Shown piece by piece: positions 16,098 through 23,803 of a DNA stretch of 25,443 nucleotides. A model generated the notes under the pieces. The model was not told where the DNA came from. It searched no databases and saw only the letters and a program-made list of their open reading frames with translations. The DNA comes from Anaerolineaceae bacterium. Its GTDB lineage: Bacteria; Chloroflexota; Anaerolineae; Anaerolineales; Anaerolineaceae. Position 1 is the stretch's first letter, and every line of letters starts with the position of its first letter. The stretch covers positions 1 through 25,443 of the forward strand of contig WOZA01000078.1 of NCBI GenBank assembly GCA_011620505.1, given 5' to 3'. Position numbers and translations under genes: made by a program.

Positions 16098-16664
16098 TCA
16101 CTTTGTTGCCGTAGCGATGCCGCTGAGGAGAGCCAGCAATGCTGGATCCAACGGAATCTCTGGCAGGGGAGCGGCCTGGTAATCTTCGCTGCGCGAAGCG
16201 CGTTCGCGCAGCGCTGCCCAAAGGACAGATCGCTCCTGGTCGTGCACAGGCAGGTCACCCAGTTCTTTAGCATCCCTGACATGCCGCATGGTCGTGTAGA
16301 AGAAGGTCACCCGCTTCCAGTTACCAGCAGGTATCGGTTCAGGCAATGCAATCAGGGTGCCCAACTGGAGCTTGAAATATTCTTCGTTAGCCCTGGGGTG
16401 ATCTGGTTGGTCGCGAAATAATTGTTGGCGCGTGGTTAGCTCGTGCCCCACGATCGGCGCCAGCCATTTGATTTGCCAGCGGTCCTTTGCGCCAAAACTG
16501 CCAGTCTGGTAGAGCGCCAGGTAGTCGACAGCAATCACCTTGGGGGCGTTTTTCAAGGGAATGCGATACCAGCCCAAGAGGCGGGCAATCTCAAGATCCC
16601 TTTGATTTGGGATAATCGCCACCAGCACCAGGCTGGTATCGTCTATGGTCTCAAATGTGCTCAA
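16098..16664 (-). CDS. Conserved-looking hypothetical protein, 188 residues
   Basis: I cannot name this family. The start is TTG at 16664 with AAAGGAG directly upstream; the gap to the PLP-enzyme gene is 9 bases and to the hydantoinase gene 7 bases, so it is an integral part of the unit. The protein is soluble, without signal peptide or membrane helix. It opens with LVLVAIIPNQRDLEIARLLGWYRIP and continues with many aromatic and basic residues (WQIKWLAPIVGHELTTR, then RVTFFYTT). This pattern of short strands could fit a small beta-barrel such as a PUA- or EVE-like nucleic-acid or ligand-binding fold, which is only a guess. Codons for residues AALRERASRSED hold a perfect 11-base inverted repeat (16187-16213). 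Confidence 0.75.
   Translation of the reverse strand: MSTFETIDDTSLVLVAIIPNQRDLEIARLLGWYRIPLKNAPKVIAVDYLALYQTGSFGAKDRWQIKWLAPIVGHELTTRQQLFRDQPDHPRANEEYFKLQLGTLIALPEPIPAGNWKRVTFFYTTMRHVRDAKELGDLPVHDQERSVLWAALRERASRSEDYQAAPLPEIPLDPALLALLSGIATATK
16187..16213. repeat. Perfect 11-bp inverted repeat inside the 188-residue ORF
   Basis: CGCTGCGCGAA (16187-16197) and TTCGCGCAGCG (16203-16213) flank a 5-base loop. An alternative stem CTTCGC/GCGAAG (16185-16199) overlaps it. It lies in coding sequence near the end of the gene and would form a very stable hairpin in the mRNA about 100 bases before the hydantoinase start. Confidence 0.7.
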
Positions 16665-16673
16665 AGGGCTCCT

Positions 16674-18143
16674 TTAGAGCTCAACCTTGGCCTTATGGTT
16701 GAATTCCTCGATCAAGGCATCGATTTCAGGCTGCTGAGCCTGAACTTCGAGCCAGTAGTCCGGGTCGTACCACTGGGCCATGATTTCCTCGTAGGTGCGC
16801 CCCTGCTGCTCGACCCAGGTGTAATACTTGAGGTTGTGGATGCGTTTGCGCTCCCGATAGCCAAGTTCCTCCATGTTATCGGTGGTCACGGCTTGCAGGT
16901 AGCGGGCTTCGTCGGCGATAGCATTTTCCTTGCGATATTCGCCGTATTCTTCATGCATTTCGGTCAGGCGGCTCTGATAAAGTTCCATCGAGTCGGTGAG
17001 AACGGTGAGAACGATGTCATTCTCGGTCAGTTCGTTGTACTTGGCAAATTTAATGGCGGAAAGCAGGTTGGCAATGCTGGAGAAGCCAAGCAAATCAAGC
17101 TGGTCGACGAAGTCCGGGTCGAAGCCAGAGTCGATCAAATGCTGCTTTCCTTCGGGCTCGTTGAAAAGCCGCGCCAGGTTGACGACAGAGTTGTCATCAA
17201 TGGCTGTGATGAAGTCGGTATTCTTGACATTGTGGATCCAGGGAACATGTTTATCGCCGATACCCTCAATGCGGTGCGCGCCAAAGCCGTTATTGAGCAA
17301 AGTGGGGCACTGCAGGGCTTCGCTGGCGATGATCTTCATGCCAGGGAATTTCTGCTTCAGGTAGTCACCAGCGGCAATAGTGCCGGCGGAACCTGTCGCG
17401 GATGCAAAGCCTGCAACCTGCCCTTTTTCGCCTAACAGCTTATGGGCGACTTGCTCCATGGCGTTGCCGGTGATCCAATAATGCCAAAGGTAATTTCCGA
17501 ATTCCTCGAACTGGTTGAAGATCATCAGGTCCTCACCACTCCGCCGAAGTTCCCAGCACTTGTCGAAAATCTCCTTGACGTTCGACTCAGTGCCAGGTGT
17601 CGCGATAACTTCATCAGCCACATTGCTCAGCCATTCAAAGCGTTCCTTGCTCATGCCTTCGGGGAGAATGGCGACAGATTTGCAGGCCAGCAAGCGCGAA
17701 TCGTACGCGCCGCCACGGCAAAAGTTCCCTGTGGACGGCCAGACGGCTTTCTGCGTGGTTGGGTCAAATTGACCTGTCACGAGGCGTGGAACCAAGCAGC
17801 CAAAAGCCGCGCCAACCTTGTGGACACCGCAAGGGAACCACTTGCCCACCAGGGCGACAATTCTTGCCTTGGTGCCGGTGAAACTGGAAGGAAACTCGAG
17901 GTAGTTGACGTCCCCAAATAAACCGCCAAATGGTTTGGGTTCATTGTGCCAGGTAATGCGGAACAAATTCAGGGGGTGCAGATCCCAAAGACCAATTTCT
18001 TTCAAGCGGTCCTGGATATCGGCTGGCACCAGTGAGGGGTCTCGCTGCTGCGCCAAAGTAGGGATAATGATCTTGCGTTCCCGTACACGCTGCAGGGTGC
18101 GTTCGAGGCGGTCTTGCATTATGGTCAAATCGATTCTTGTCAT
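16674..18143 (-). CDS. Fold-type II PLP enzyme, TrpB-like active site, substrate unknown
   Basis: This 489-residue protein has the elements of a fold-type II pyridoxal-phosphate enzyme: a probable Schiff-base lysine, Lys109 in PCGVHKVGAA (compare HK in tryptophan synthase beta), the STGNFCRGG substrate loop at 137-145, and the phosphate-binding GSAGT at 251-255. It is longer than cysteine synthases and threonine synthases, and has a roughly 100-residue acidic, aromatic C-terminal extension (YYTWVEQQGRTYEEIMAQWYDPDYW). Similar long proteins are often annotated only as a PLP-dependent beta subunit. Its position directly before the unknown gene and hydantoinase suggests a role in the fate of a carbamoyl- or diamino-acid intermediate, perhaps as an ammonia lyase. 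That role is inference. The ATG has AGGA upstream. Confidence 0.82.
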   Translation of the reverse strand: MTRIDLTIMQDRLERTLQRVRERKIIIPTLAQQRDPSLVPADIQDRLKEIGLWDLHPLNLFRITWHNEPKPFGGLFGDVNYLEFPSSFTGTKARIVALVGKWFPCGVHKVGAAFGCLVPRLVTGQFDPTTQKAVWPSTGNFCRGGAYDSRLLACKSVAILPEGMSKERFEWLSNVADEVIATPGTESNVKEIFDKCWELRRSGEDLMIFNQFEEFGNYLWHYWITGNAMEQVAHKLLGEKGQVAGFASATGSAGTIAAGDYLKQKFPGMKIIASEALQCPTLLNNGFGAHRIEGIGDKHVPWIHNVKNTDFITAIDDNSVVNLARLFNEPEGKQHLIDSGFDPDFVDQLDLLGFSSIANLLSAIKFAKYNELTENDIVLTVLTDSMELYQSRLTEMHEEYGEYRKENAIADEARYLQAVTTDNMEELGYRERKRIHNLKYYTWVEQQGRTYEEIMAQWYDPDYWLEVQAQQPEIDALIEEFNHKAKVEL

Positions 18144-18163
18144 GTTTGAGTTCCTGTGGTTTG

Positions 18164-19138
18164 TTATTTTTTTTCTTTTTCCCGATCCAGTCGGGTGGGG
18201 TCGAGTGCTTTATCGGGGCCTTCGGCAACAATGTAGAGTGGACGACCTTTCGCTTCGTCGTAGATGCGGCCGATGTACTCACCGAGCACGCCCATGCCAA
18301 TCAGCAGAACGCCTGCCAGGAAGATCATGGTCAGCCAGGTTGCCAGCACGTAAGTAAGGTCGAAGCCGTTAAAAAGCGCAAGGCAAAGGTAAATCACCAG
18401 CAGCAAGATGCTGAGCGCAACCAACACAATGCCACCTGTGGTCAGCATTTGAAGCGGAAAGGTTGAAAAGCCTGTCACGGCGTTCATCGCCAGATTGATC
18501 ATCTTCTTGAGAGGGTAGTGGCTTTGGCCGGCATGGCGCGCGGCGCGTTTGTACTCCACGCCGATTTGTCTGAAGCCCACCCAGGCACCCATGCCACGCA
18601 GGATGCGGTTGCGCTCACGCATTTGATTGATGATGTCCAGAGCCTGGCGGTCTATCAGGCGGAAATCGCCGGTGTTGAGAGGCATTTTTACGTCAGTTAT
18701 CTTGTAGATCAGCTTATAGAAGAGAGAAGCAGTGGTTAATTTAAACCAGCTTTCCCCTTCGCGCTCCGTACGCACCGCGTAAACGATTTGGTAGCCTTCG
18801 CGCCACTTTTTGATCAACTCGAGGATCACTTCCGGTGGATCCTGCAAGTCGGCGTCGATGATCACAACTGATTTTCCTCGGCTGTAATCCATGCCAGCAG
18901 TTACGGCAATCTGGTGCCCAAAATTGCGGGCAAAAATAACCGGGCGCACGCGTTCATCCTGCAAGGCAAGTTTTCGAATGATATCCGTGGATCCGTCTGA
19001 GCTGCCATCATCCACCAGGATCAGTTCCCACTCTTCACCGGTCTGGTTCATGACTTCGCTGACCCGGGCATAAAACAGGGGCAGGTTCTCGAGTTCATTG
19101 TAAATTGGGGCAATAATGCTAAAGACAGGGTCAGACAT
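18164..19138 (-). CDS. GT2 glycosyltransferase, GtrB/dolichol-phosphate-mannose-synthase type
   Basis: This 324-residue protein has a GT-A domain followed by two membrane helices. VDDGSSDGS (42-50) and DADLQDPPE (95-103) are the nucleotide-sugar and metal-binding motifs. The helices lie at about 225-255 and 262-290. Family members move a sugar from UDP- or GDP-sugar onto a polyprenyl phosphate at the inner membrane face. The start at 19138 overlaps the end of the threonine-synthase-like gene by eight bases and has AGAGGTG upstream; the same frame is open 78 bases further upstream without family resemblance. The C-terminus (DREKEKK) is encoded next to a run of eight identical bases (18167-18174), a place where frameshift errors are easy. 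Its link to the metabolic neighbours is not obvious. Confidence 0.9.
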   Translation of the reverse strand: MSDPVFSIIAPIYNELENLPLFYARVSEVMNQTGEEWELILVDDGSSDGSTDIIRKLALQDERVRPVIFARNFGHQIAVTAGMDYSRGKSVVIIDADLQDPPEVILELIKKWREGYQIVYAVRTEREGESWFKLTTASLFYKLIYKITDVKMPLNTGDFRLIDRQALDIINQMRERNRILRGMGAWVGFRQIGVEYKRAARHAGQSHYPLKKMINLAMNAVTGFSTFPLQMLTTGGIVLVALSILLLVIYLCLALFNGFDLTYVLATWLTMIFLAGVLLIGMGVLGEYIGRIYDEAKGRPLYIVAEGPDKALDPTRLDREKEKK

Positions 19139-20375
19139 GAAGCACCTCTTTGAGTTCTTTAAGCGTTGGTTCAATGATGGGTGCGGGCTCGACGGCTCGC
19201 ATGGCGGCATTGACATCCTTCAGCCCGCTGCCAGTGCAGAGCACCAGGGCGGGTTCATCTGGTTGATGCAACCCCTGCCGGATGGCAGTCTGCAGTCCGG
19301 CGTAAGCCGCCGCAGCGGCAGGCTCAACGAAGAGACCCGCTTTGCCAAGCGTCGGGATGGCTTGCAGGATTTCCTGATCTGAAACGGTCAGGAAGTATCC
19401 GCCGCTCTGCCTGACCCGCTTGAGTGCCCGCAATCCATCCCGCGGCAGATCCACGCAGATGCTGTCGGCAACGGTTTTTGCGTTCACCGGATCAATAACA
19501 TCTTTTCCAGTTTTAAAGGCATTGTAAATGGCAGCCGAGCCTTCAGCCTGCACGCCTACCAACCTGGGTAATTTTTCGATCCAGCCCAATGACAGTAAGT
19601 CGGCGAAGCCTTTTGCCACACCGCTAAGGATGTTGCCGTCACCGACGGGGATAAAAATCGTCAGGTTTGGTGCGGAGTCCTCGCGTTTAAGCAATACTTG
19701 TTCCCAGATTTCCAACCCAGCGGTCTTTTTGCCTTCCACGGTGTATGGGTTATAGCCTGTGTTGCGGTTATACCAGCCGTATTCGCGTGAGGCTTCGATG
19801 CTCAGGTCAAACGCCTGGTCGTAGGTGCCATCCACCAGAACCACTCTTGCGCCAAAAGTGAGCAATTGCGCGACCTTGGCGGGTGGGGCGCTCCGCGGGG
19901 CAATGATGACCGCTTGTTTGCCTACACTGGCAGCCATGCATGCCATGGCTGCGCCGGCATTACCCGTTGAAGCTGCAATAATGGTTTTGAAGTTGGCTTC
20001 AATCGCGCGGGCCATTACCAGGGCGCTGGCGCGATCCTTGAAGGACGCGCTTGGATTTCGGCTCTCGTCCTTAATCCAGAGTTTCTGCATGCCGAGGCTT
20101 TTTCGCAAAGAATCGGGTTGGTAGACTGGGGTGAAACCCACCTGGTGGAGGGGGGTATTCTTGAAACCGGGATCGGGGGCGGCAAGCAGTGGCGCATAGC
20201 GCCAGATGGAGAGTTCGCAACTTTCGAGAATGCCCTTCTGATTGATCTCAGCAGGATTCTCTTCAAAACTGAAGTGGGTATCCAGATTGCCGCCACAGGT
20301 CAGACAGTTGTATGTGACCTGGTCGGGCTCAAAACATTGCCCACAATCAGAACATTGAAAGTAACTAAGCGGCAT
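19131..20375 (-). CDS. thrC: Threonine synthase-like PLP enzyme with N-terminal zinc ribbon
   Basis: Threonine synthase converts O-phosphohomoserine to threonine. This 414-residue protein starts with a rubredoxin-like zinc ribbon (Cys8, Cys11, Cys24, Cys27), common in bacterial and archaeal short threonine synthases. It then shows a fold-type II PLP core: Lys113 in SASFKDR, ASTGNAGAA and the glycine-rich VGDGNILSG loop. Length and domain order fit ThrC. No other threonine-pathway gene (hom, thrB) is nearby, and the neighbours are carbamate kinase and a hydantoinase cluster. A related role, such as diaminopropionate or threonine ammonia-lyase, cannot be excluded. It lies 113 bases after the carbamate kinase gene, the largest gap within the run, and its last bases overlap the GT2 gene. 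Confidence 0.8.
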   Translation of the reverse strand: MPLSYFQCSDCGQCFEPDQVTYNCLTCGGNLDTHFSFEENPAEINQKGILESCELSIWRYAPLLAAPDPGFKNTPLHQVGFTPVYQPDSLRKSLGMQKLWIKDESRNPSASFKDRASALVMARAIEANFKTIIAASTGNAGAAMACMAASVGKQAVIIAPRSAPPAKVAQLLTFGARVVLVDGTYDQAFDLSIEASREYGWYNRNTGYNPYTVEGKKTAGLEIWEQVLLKREDSAPNLTIFIPVGDGNILSGVAKGFADLLSLGWIEKLPRLVGVQAEGSAAIYNAFKTGKDVIDPVNAKTVADSICVDLPRDGLRALKRVRQSGGYFLTVSDQEILQAIPTLGKAGLFVEPAAAAAYAGLQTAIRQGLHQPDEPALVLCTGSGLKDVNAAMRAVEPAPIIEPTLKELKEVLHV

Positions 20376-20488
20376 TATGGTTCCAATTAAGTTGCAAAGA
20401 AATATAGGGTGCGTCCTTTGGTGGCTGTGCCCAGCTCACCCATCTATCCCAAATTTTTCCAAGTATCGTTTATTCTATCGTACTCCAC

Positions 20489-21436
20489 CTAAGGCAGGAT
20501 CCAGGTGCCAGTCTTGCCTTCAAGCGCGTCTTTGATGTGTTCAGGGTCGGTGATCAAGGCTTTTTTACCGCCCTGGTCCAGGTATTTCAGGATTGCTTCG
20601 ATCTTCGGCATCATGGAACCTTTGGCAAACTGACCTTCGGCAAGGTATTTCCGGGCTTCCGCAACAGTCATCTGATCCAGCCATTTTTGGTCTGGCTTGT
20701 TGAAGTTGATGGCCACTTTTTCTACGGCGGTGCTGATCAGGAAGAGGTCAGCTTCGATCATGCTGGCAAGAATAGCCGAGCCAAAATCTTTATCAATCAC
20801 AGCTTCCACACCAACCAGGTCGCCATTTTCCTTCTGGATTACTGGAATACCGCCGCCACCGACACCAATGACCACAAATCCCTGGCCAATCAAGCTCCGA
20901 ATGGCATCTGCCTCCACGATAGTCTGTGGGATGGGGGAGGGGACAACGCGGCGCCAGCCGCGTCCGGCATCTTCCACCATCGTCCAGCCTTCTTTTGTCA
21001 TTTTTTCCCTGGCAGCTGCTTCGTCCATAAAGGAGCCGATAGGTTTGGTTGGGTTTTGGAAGGCAGGGTCATTGCGATCAACGATAGTCTGGGTAATCAC
21101 TGTGACGGCTTGTTTCTTGATCTCACGCGAGCGGAACTCGTTATGCAGAGCTTGCTGGAACATGTAACCAATCGCACCCTGGGTGTCAGCGCCGCAATAA
21201 TCCAGCGGAACTTCATGCAGCTCGTGAGACGCAATTTCGGAACGGCGCAGAATAAATCCCACCTGTGGACCGTTGCCGTGCGTGATCACAACATCCCAGC
21301 CTTCATCGATCATATTGGCGATGTGCTTCATCGTTTCCGCTGCAGCTTGATACTGATCGGGAACAGTTTGATGGTTCTTATCTTTAATTAATGCGTTGCC
21401 GCCAACTGCAACTACTGCCAAACCTTTACTTTGCAT
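20489..21436 (-). CDS. arcC: Carbamate kinase
   Basis: This enzyme makes ATP and carbamate from carbamoyl phosphate and ADP, the last energy-yielding step of arginine, agmatine, allantoin and hydantoin fermentations. The 315-residue protein is full length and has GGNAL at 12-16, HGNGPQVG, GGGGIPV and the DKDFGSAILA region. The ATG has AAGGAG nine bases upstream. The gene lies 42 bases downstream of the aminohydrolase gene. No arginine deiminase or ornithine carbamoyltransferase is close by, so carbamoyl phosphate more likely comes from another route. In ssnA/hyuA/yqeA-type clusters a carbamate kinase sits next to a hydantoinase as here, but the carbamoyltransferase that would feed it is not in the window. 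Confidence 0.95.
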   Translation of the reverse strand: MQSKGLAVVAVGGNALIKDKNHQTVPDQYQAAAETMKHIANMIDEGWDVVITHGNGPQVGFILRRSEIASHELHEVPLDYCGADTQGAIGYMFQQALHNEFRSREIKKQAVTVITQTIVDRNDPAFQNPTKPIGSFMDEAAAREKMTKEGWTMVEDAGRGWRRVVPSPIPQTIVEADAIRSLIGQGFVVIGVGGGGIPVIQKENGDLVGVEAVIDKDFGSAILASMIEADLFLISTAVEKVAINFNKPDQKWLDQMTVAEARKYLAEGQFAKGSMMPKIEAILKYLDQGGKKALITDPEHIKDALEGKTGTWILP

Positions 21437-21478
21437 AAAAAGAGTCTCCTTTGGATCTCCTGGTGGGTGAGTTTGTTT

Positions 21479-22864
21479 TTAAATTTGCAACAGGCGTTTG
21501 GTTGCCTGGTTGTGTTTCTCAACCTGTTTTCGAACATCGAGCGTAGTCAGGTGACCTTCCCGTACGATGACCTCTCCGCCGACGACCGTCCAGTTTGCCT
21601 TGACTGGCTGGCAGAAAAGAATGGCGGCAAGCGGGTCAGTGATTGCGCCGGCATAGTCCAGCTGGTTCAGGTCCATGGCGAAGAAATCCGCGCATTTGCC
21701 AACCTCGAGTGAACCGATGTCCTTGCGCCCGAGTACCGAAGCGCCGCCGCGCGTGGCAATTGAGAGCGCCTGGCGGGCAGTCATGAGTGGGGGAGCGTCT
21801 GGCGCAGAGCGAGACGCGCCTTTAATGCCGCTGTTGAGACGAGCGAGCAGCATTGCCTGGCGCACTTCGTTCAGCATATGCGAGCCATCATTGCTGGCAG
21901 AGCCATCCACGCCGAGCCCCAGTTTAACACCGCGCGCCAGCATGTTCATCACCGGCGCAATGCCGGATGCCAGGCGCATGTTGGAGGAAGGGCAGTGTGC
22001 CACACCGCAGCCGTGGCGTGCGTAAAGGTCCATTTCGGCTTCATTTACCCACACTGAGTGGGCAAACCAGACGTCATCCCCGATCCAATCGACCGTCTGC
22101 ATGTAAGCCACCGGCTTGTGCCCGAATTTTGCCAGGCAGAAGTCGTCCTCGTCCTCGGTTTCTGCAAGGTGAGTGTGGAGGTGGACGCCATATTTGCGTG
22201 CCAGAACAGCCGACTCGCGCATCAGTTCACTTGTAACGCTAAACGGCGAACACGGTGCCAATACAATTTGTAGTTTGGAGCCGGGTTTGGGATCATGGTA
22301 CCGCTGAATCAGACGCTCGCTGTCCTTGAGGATGTTTTCTTCTGTATCCACAACGGAATCAGGTGGAAGCCCACCTTGTGACTGACCGAGGCTCATTGAG
22401 CCGCGCGACGCATGCAGGCGTAAGCCGATTTCTGCCGCGGCAGCGATCTCGTCGTCCAGTTTGCTGCCATTGGGGAACAGGTAGAGGTGATCTGAAGCAG
22501 TCGTGCAGCCGGAGAGTGCCAATTCTGCCAGGGCGGTTTGAGTGCTGGTGAAGATATCTTCCGGGGTCATGCGCGCCCAGATGGGGTAGAGCGTGGTCAG
22601 CCAGTTGAAGAGGTTGGCATCCTGGGCAGCAGGTAAAGCGCGCGTCAGGGTCTGATAAAAATGGTGATGGGTGTTGATCAGACCAGGCAGGACGATATGG
22701 TGGCTCAGATCCAGGATTTCGTCAGCGCTTTGCGGCAGATCAGCCTGGCTGCCGATTTGTTCGATAAAACCATCCCGACAGAAGATCGCGGCATCTTTCA
22801 GCTCGCGGTCCTGCCCGTCCATAGTGACAATCAGGTCAGCGTTTTTGACGAGTAAGGTCGGCAT
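21479..22864 (-). CDS. 8-oxoguanine deaminase-like amidohydrolase (AtzB/SsnA relatives)
   Basis: This 461-residue protein is a metal-dependent aminohydrolase of the TIM-barrel superfamily. It has NTHHHFYQTLTRA (His66, His68), HLHTHLAET (His230, His232), His269 and Asp320, the mononuclear zinc site typical of deaminases. The wording of several blocks (LPGLINTHHHFYQTLTR, SGCTTASDHLYLFP, LAPCSPFSVT, HCPSSNMRLASG) is very close to what I recall of the 8-oxoguanine deaminase group, which converts 8-oxoguanine to uric acid. Annotation pipelines often call such proteins hydroxydechloroatrazine ethylaminohydrolase. Isoxanthopterin deaminases and SsnA are close relatives, so the substrate is probable rather than proven. 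The gene follows folD by 15 bases, with AGGAAG before the ATG. An enzyme yielding urate or xanthine-type purines would fit a purine-catabolic unit. Confidence 0.85.
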   Translation of the reverse strand: MPTLLVKNADLIVTMDGQDRELKDAAIFCRDGFIEQIGSQADLPQSADEILDLSHHIVLPGLINTHHHFYQTLTRALPAAQDANLFNWLTTLYPIWARMTPEDIFTSTQTALAELALSGCTTASDHLYLFPNGSKLDDEIAAAAEIGLRLHASRGSMSLGQSQGGLPPDSVVDTEENILKDSERLIQRYHDPKPGSKLQIVLAPCSPFSVTSELMRESAVLARKYGVHLHTHLAETEDEDDFCLAKFGHKPVAYMQTVDWIGDDVWFAHSVWVNEAEMDLYARHGCGVAHCPSSNMRLASGIAPVMNMLARGVKLGLGVDGSASNDGSHMLNEVRQAMLLARLNSGIKGASRSAPDAPPLMTARQALSIATRGGASVLGRKDIGSLEVGKCADFFAMDLNQLDYAGAITDPLAAILFCQPVKANWTVVGGEVIVREGHLTTLDVRKQVEKHNQATKRLLQI

Positions 22865-22879
22865 GGAAACTTCCTGGGA

Positions 22880-23761
22880 TTATGACTGGTCAGCCAATTC
22901 GGCTGCGTGGAGCGTGTTTTTAAGCAGCATGGCGATGGTCATCGGTCCGACGCCGCCAGGCACAGGGGTGATAGCGCTGGCAACTTCCGACACTTCATCA
23001 AAAGCCACGTCGCCCACGAGGCGGTAGCCACGTTTGGCGCTGGCATCTTCCTTACGGTTGATGCCTACATCGATCACGATAGCTCCTGGCTTCACCCATT
23101 CTTTCTTGACGAATTCAGGCTGCCCGATGGCTGCCACCAGGATGTCTGCTTGCCTGACCACAGAAGGCAGGTCTCGCGTGCGGGAATGGCAGATGGTGAC
23201 AGTGGCGTTGGCTTTGACCAGCAGCAGGGCTACCGGCATACCGACAATATTCGATCGTCCCAACACCACGGCGTTGGCTCCGCTCAGTTGAGCACCAGCG
23301 CGTTCCAGAAGCACCATGCAGCCGGCAGGCGTGCAGGGCACAAAGACAGGCTCGCGGCCTTTTTGCGCCAGCCGTCCGATATTGACCGGGTGGAAACCAT
23401 CCACGTCCTTGTTGAGGTCGATCGCGGAAAGCACTTTTTCTTCATCCAGGTGGCGGGGAAGGGGCAATTGCACCAGGATGCCGTTGACTGCAGGGTCGGC
23501 ATTCAGTGTGCGTACCAGGGCTTCGACCTCATCCTGAGTGGCATCTTCAGGCAGATCGTAACCAAAAGAGTTGATTCCCACTTCGGCGCACGCTTTTTGT
23601 TTATTGCGTACGTAAACCTGCGAGGCTGGATTTTCTCCTACCAACACGGTAGCCAGACCAGGCGCCGGGAGACCTCTTTCCAGACGATCTTCAATGGTCG
23701 CTTTAACTCCGTCACGGATTTCCTGCCCAATCTGTTTCCCATCAATGATATTCGCGCTCAT
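22880..23761 (-). CDS. folD: Methylene-THF dehydrogenase / methenyl-THF cyclohydrolase
   Basis: FolD interconverts 5,10-methylene-, 5,10-methenyl- and 10-formyl-tetrahydrofolate in the cytoplasm. The 293-residue protein is complete, with Tyr50 and Lys54 of the YxxxK catalytic motif (VYVRNK), GILVQLPLP, the KDVDGFHP block, GRSNIVGMP for NADP binding and TPVPGGVGPMT at the end. The ATG has GGAGG five bases upstream and a very short leader from a consensus -10. It is the first gene of the long minus-strand run. It is a housekeeping gene, but as the head of this unit it could also process formyl or formimino groups released from purine breakdown. Confidence 0.97.
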   Translation of the reverse strand: MSANIIDGKQIGQEIRDGVKATIEDRLERGLPAPGLATVLVGENPASQVYVRNKQKACAEVGINSFGYDLPEDATQDEVEALVRTLNADPAVNGILVQLPLPRHLDEEKVLSAIDLNKDVDGFHPVNIGRLAQKGREPVFVPCTPAGCMVLLERAGAQLSGANAVVLGRSNIVGMPVALLLVKANATVTICHSRTRDLPSVVRQADILVAAIGQPEFVKKEWVKPGAIVIDVGINRKEDASAKRGYRLVGDVAFDEVSEVASAITPVPGGVGPMTIAMLLKNTLHAAELADQS

Positions 23762-23778
23762 GTTTACCTCCGTGGGTC

Positions 23779-23784
23779 ATTATA
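23779..23784 (-). promoter_or_regulatory. -10 box of folD, head of the 14-gene run
   Basis: The minus strand reads GGGTATAAT, a consensus -10 preceded by GGG. Transcription is predicted to start near 23772, giving a leader of about ten bases that contains GGAGG. The -35 is poor. It lies 13 bases from the opposing udk -10 box in a 48-base divergent gap. Confidence 0.6.
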
Positions 23785-23797
23785 CCCGAAAGGACGG

Positions 23798-23803
23798 TAT
23801 AAT
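23798..23803 (+). promoter_or_regulatory. -10 box of udk, predicted leaderless start
   Basis: CGGTATAAT ends 6 bases before the udk ATG, so the message should start at or within a base or two of the start codon. No Shine-Dalgarno sequence is present. No convincing -35 is visible 16-18 bases upstream, where the folD leader region lies. Confidence 0.6.

Noticed and set aside
15155..16114. 319-codon open frame on the plus strand opposite the hydantoinase
   Set aside because: It is a shadow of the high-GC third codon positions of a well-supported gene; no recognisable domain.
16091..16282. Longer N-terminus for the hydantoinase
   Set aside because: The extra 64 residues overlap the upstream gene and do not resemble hydantoinases; the ATG at 16090 has a good ribosome site and the family-typical MKTLIKNG start.
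16443..17435. 330-codon open frame on the plus strand opposite the PLP enzyme
   Set aside because: It lies across two well-supported minus-strand genes, with no domain and no ribosome site that I could see.
20537..21391. 284-codon open frame on the plus strand opposite carbamate kinase
   Set aside because: The carbamate kinase frame has all family motifs; the opposite frame shows none.
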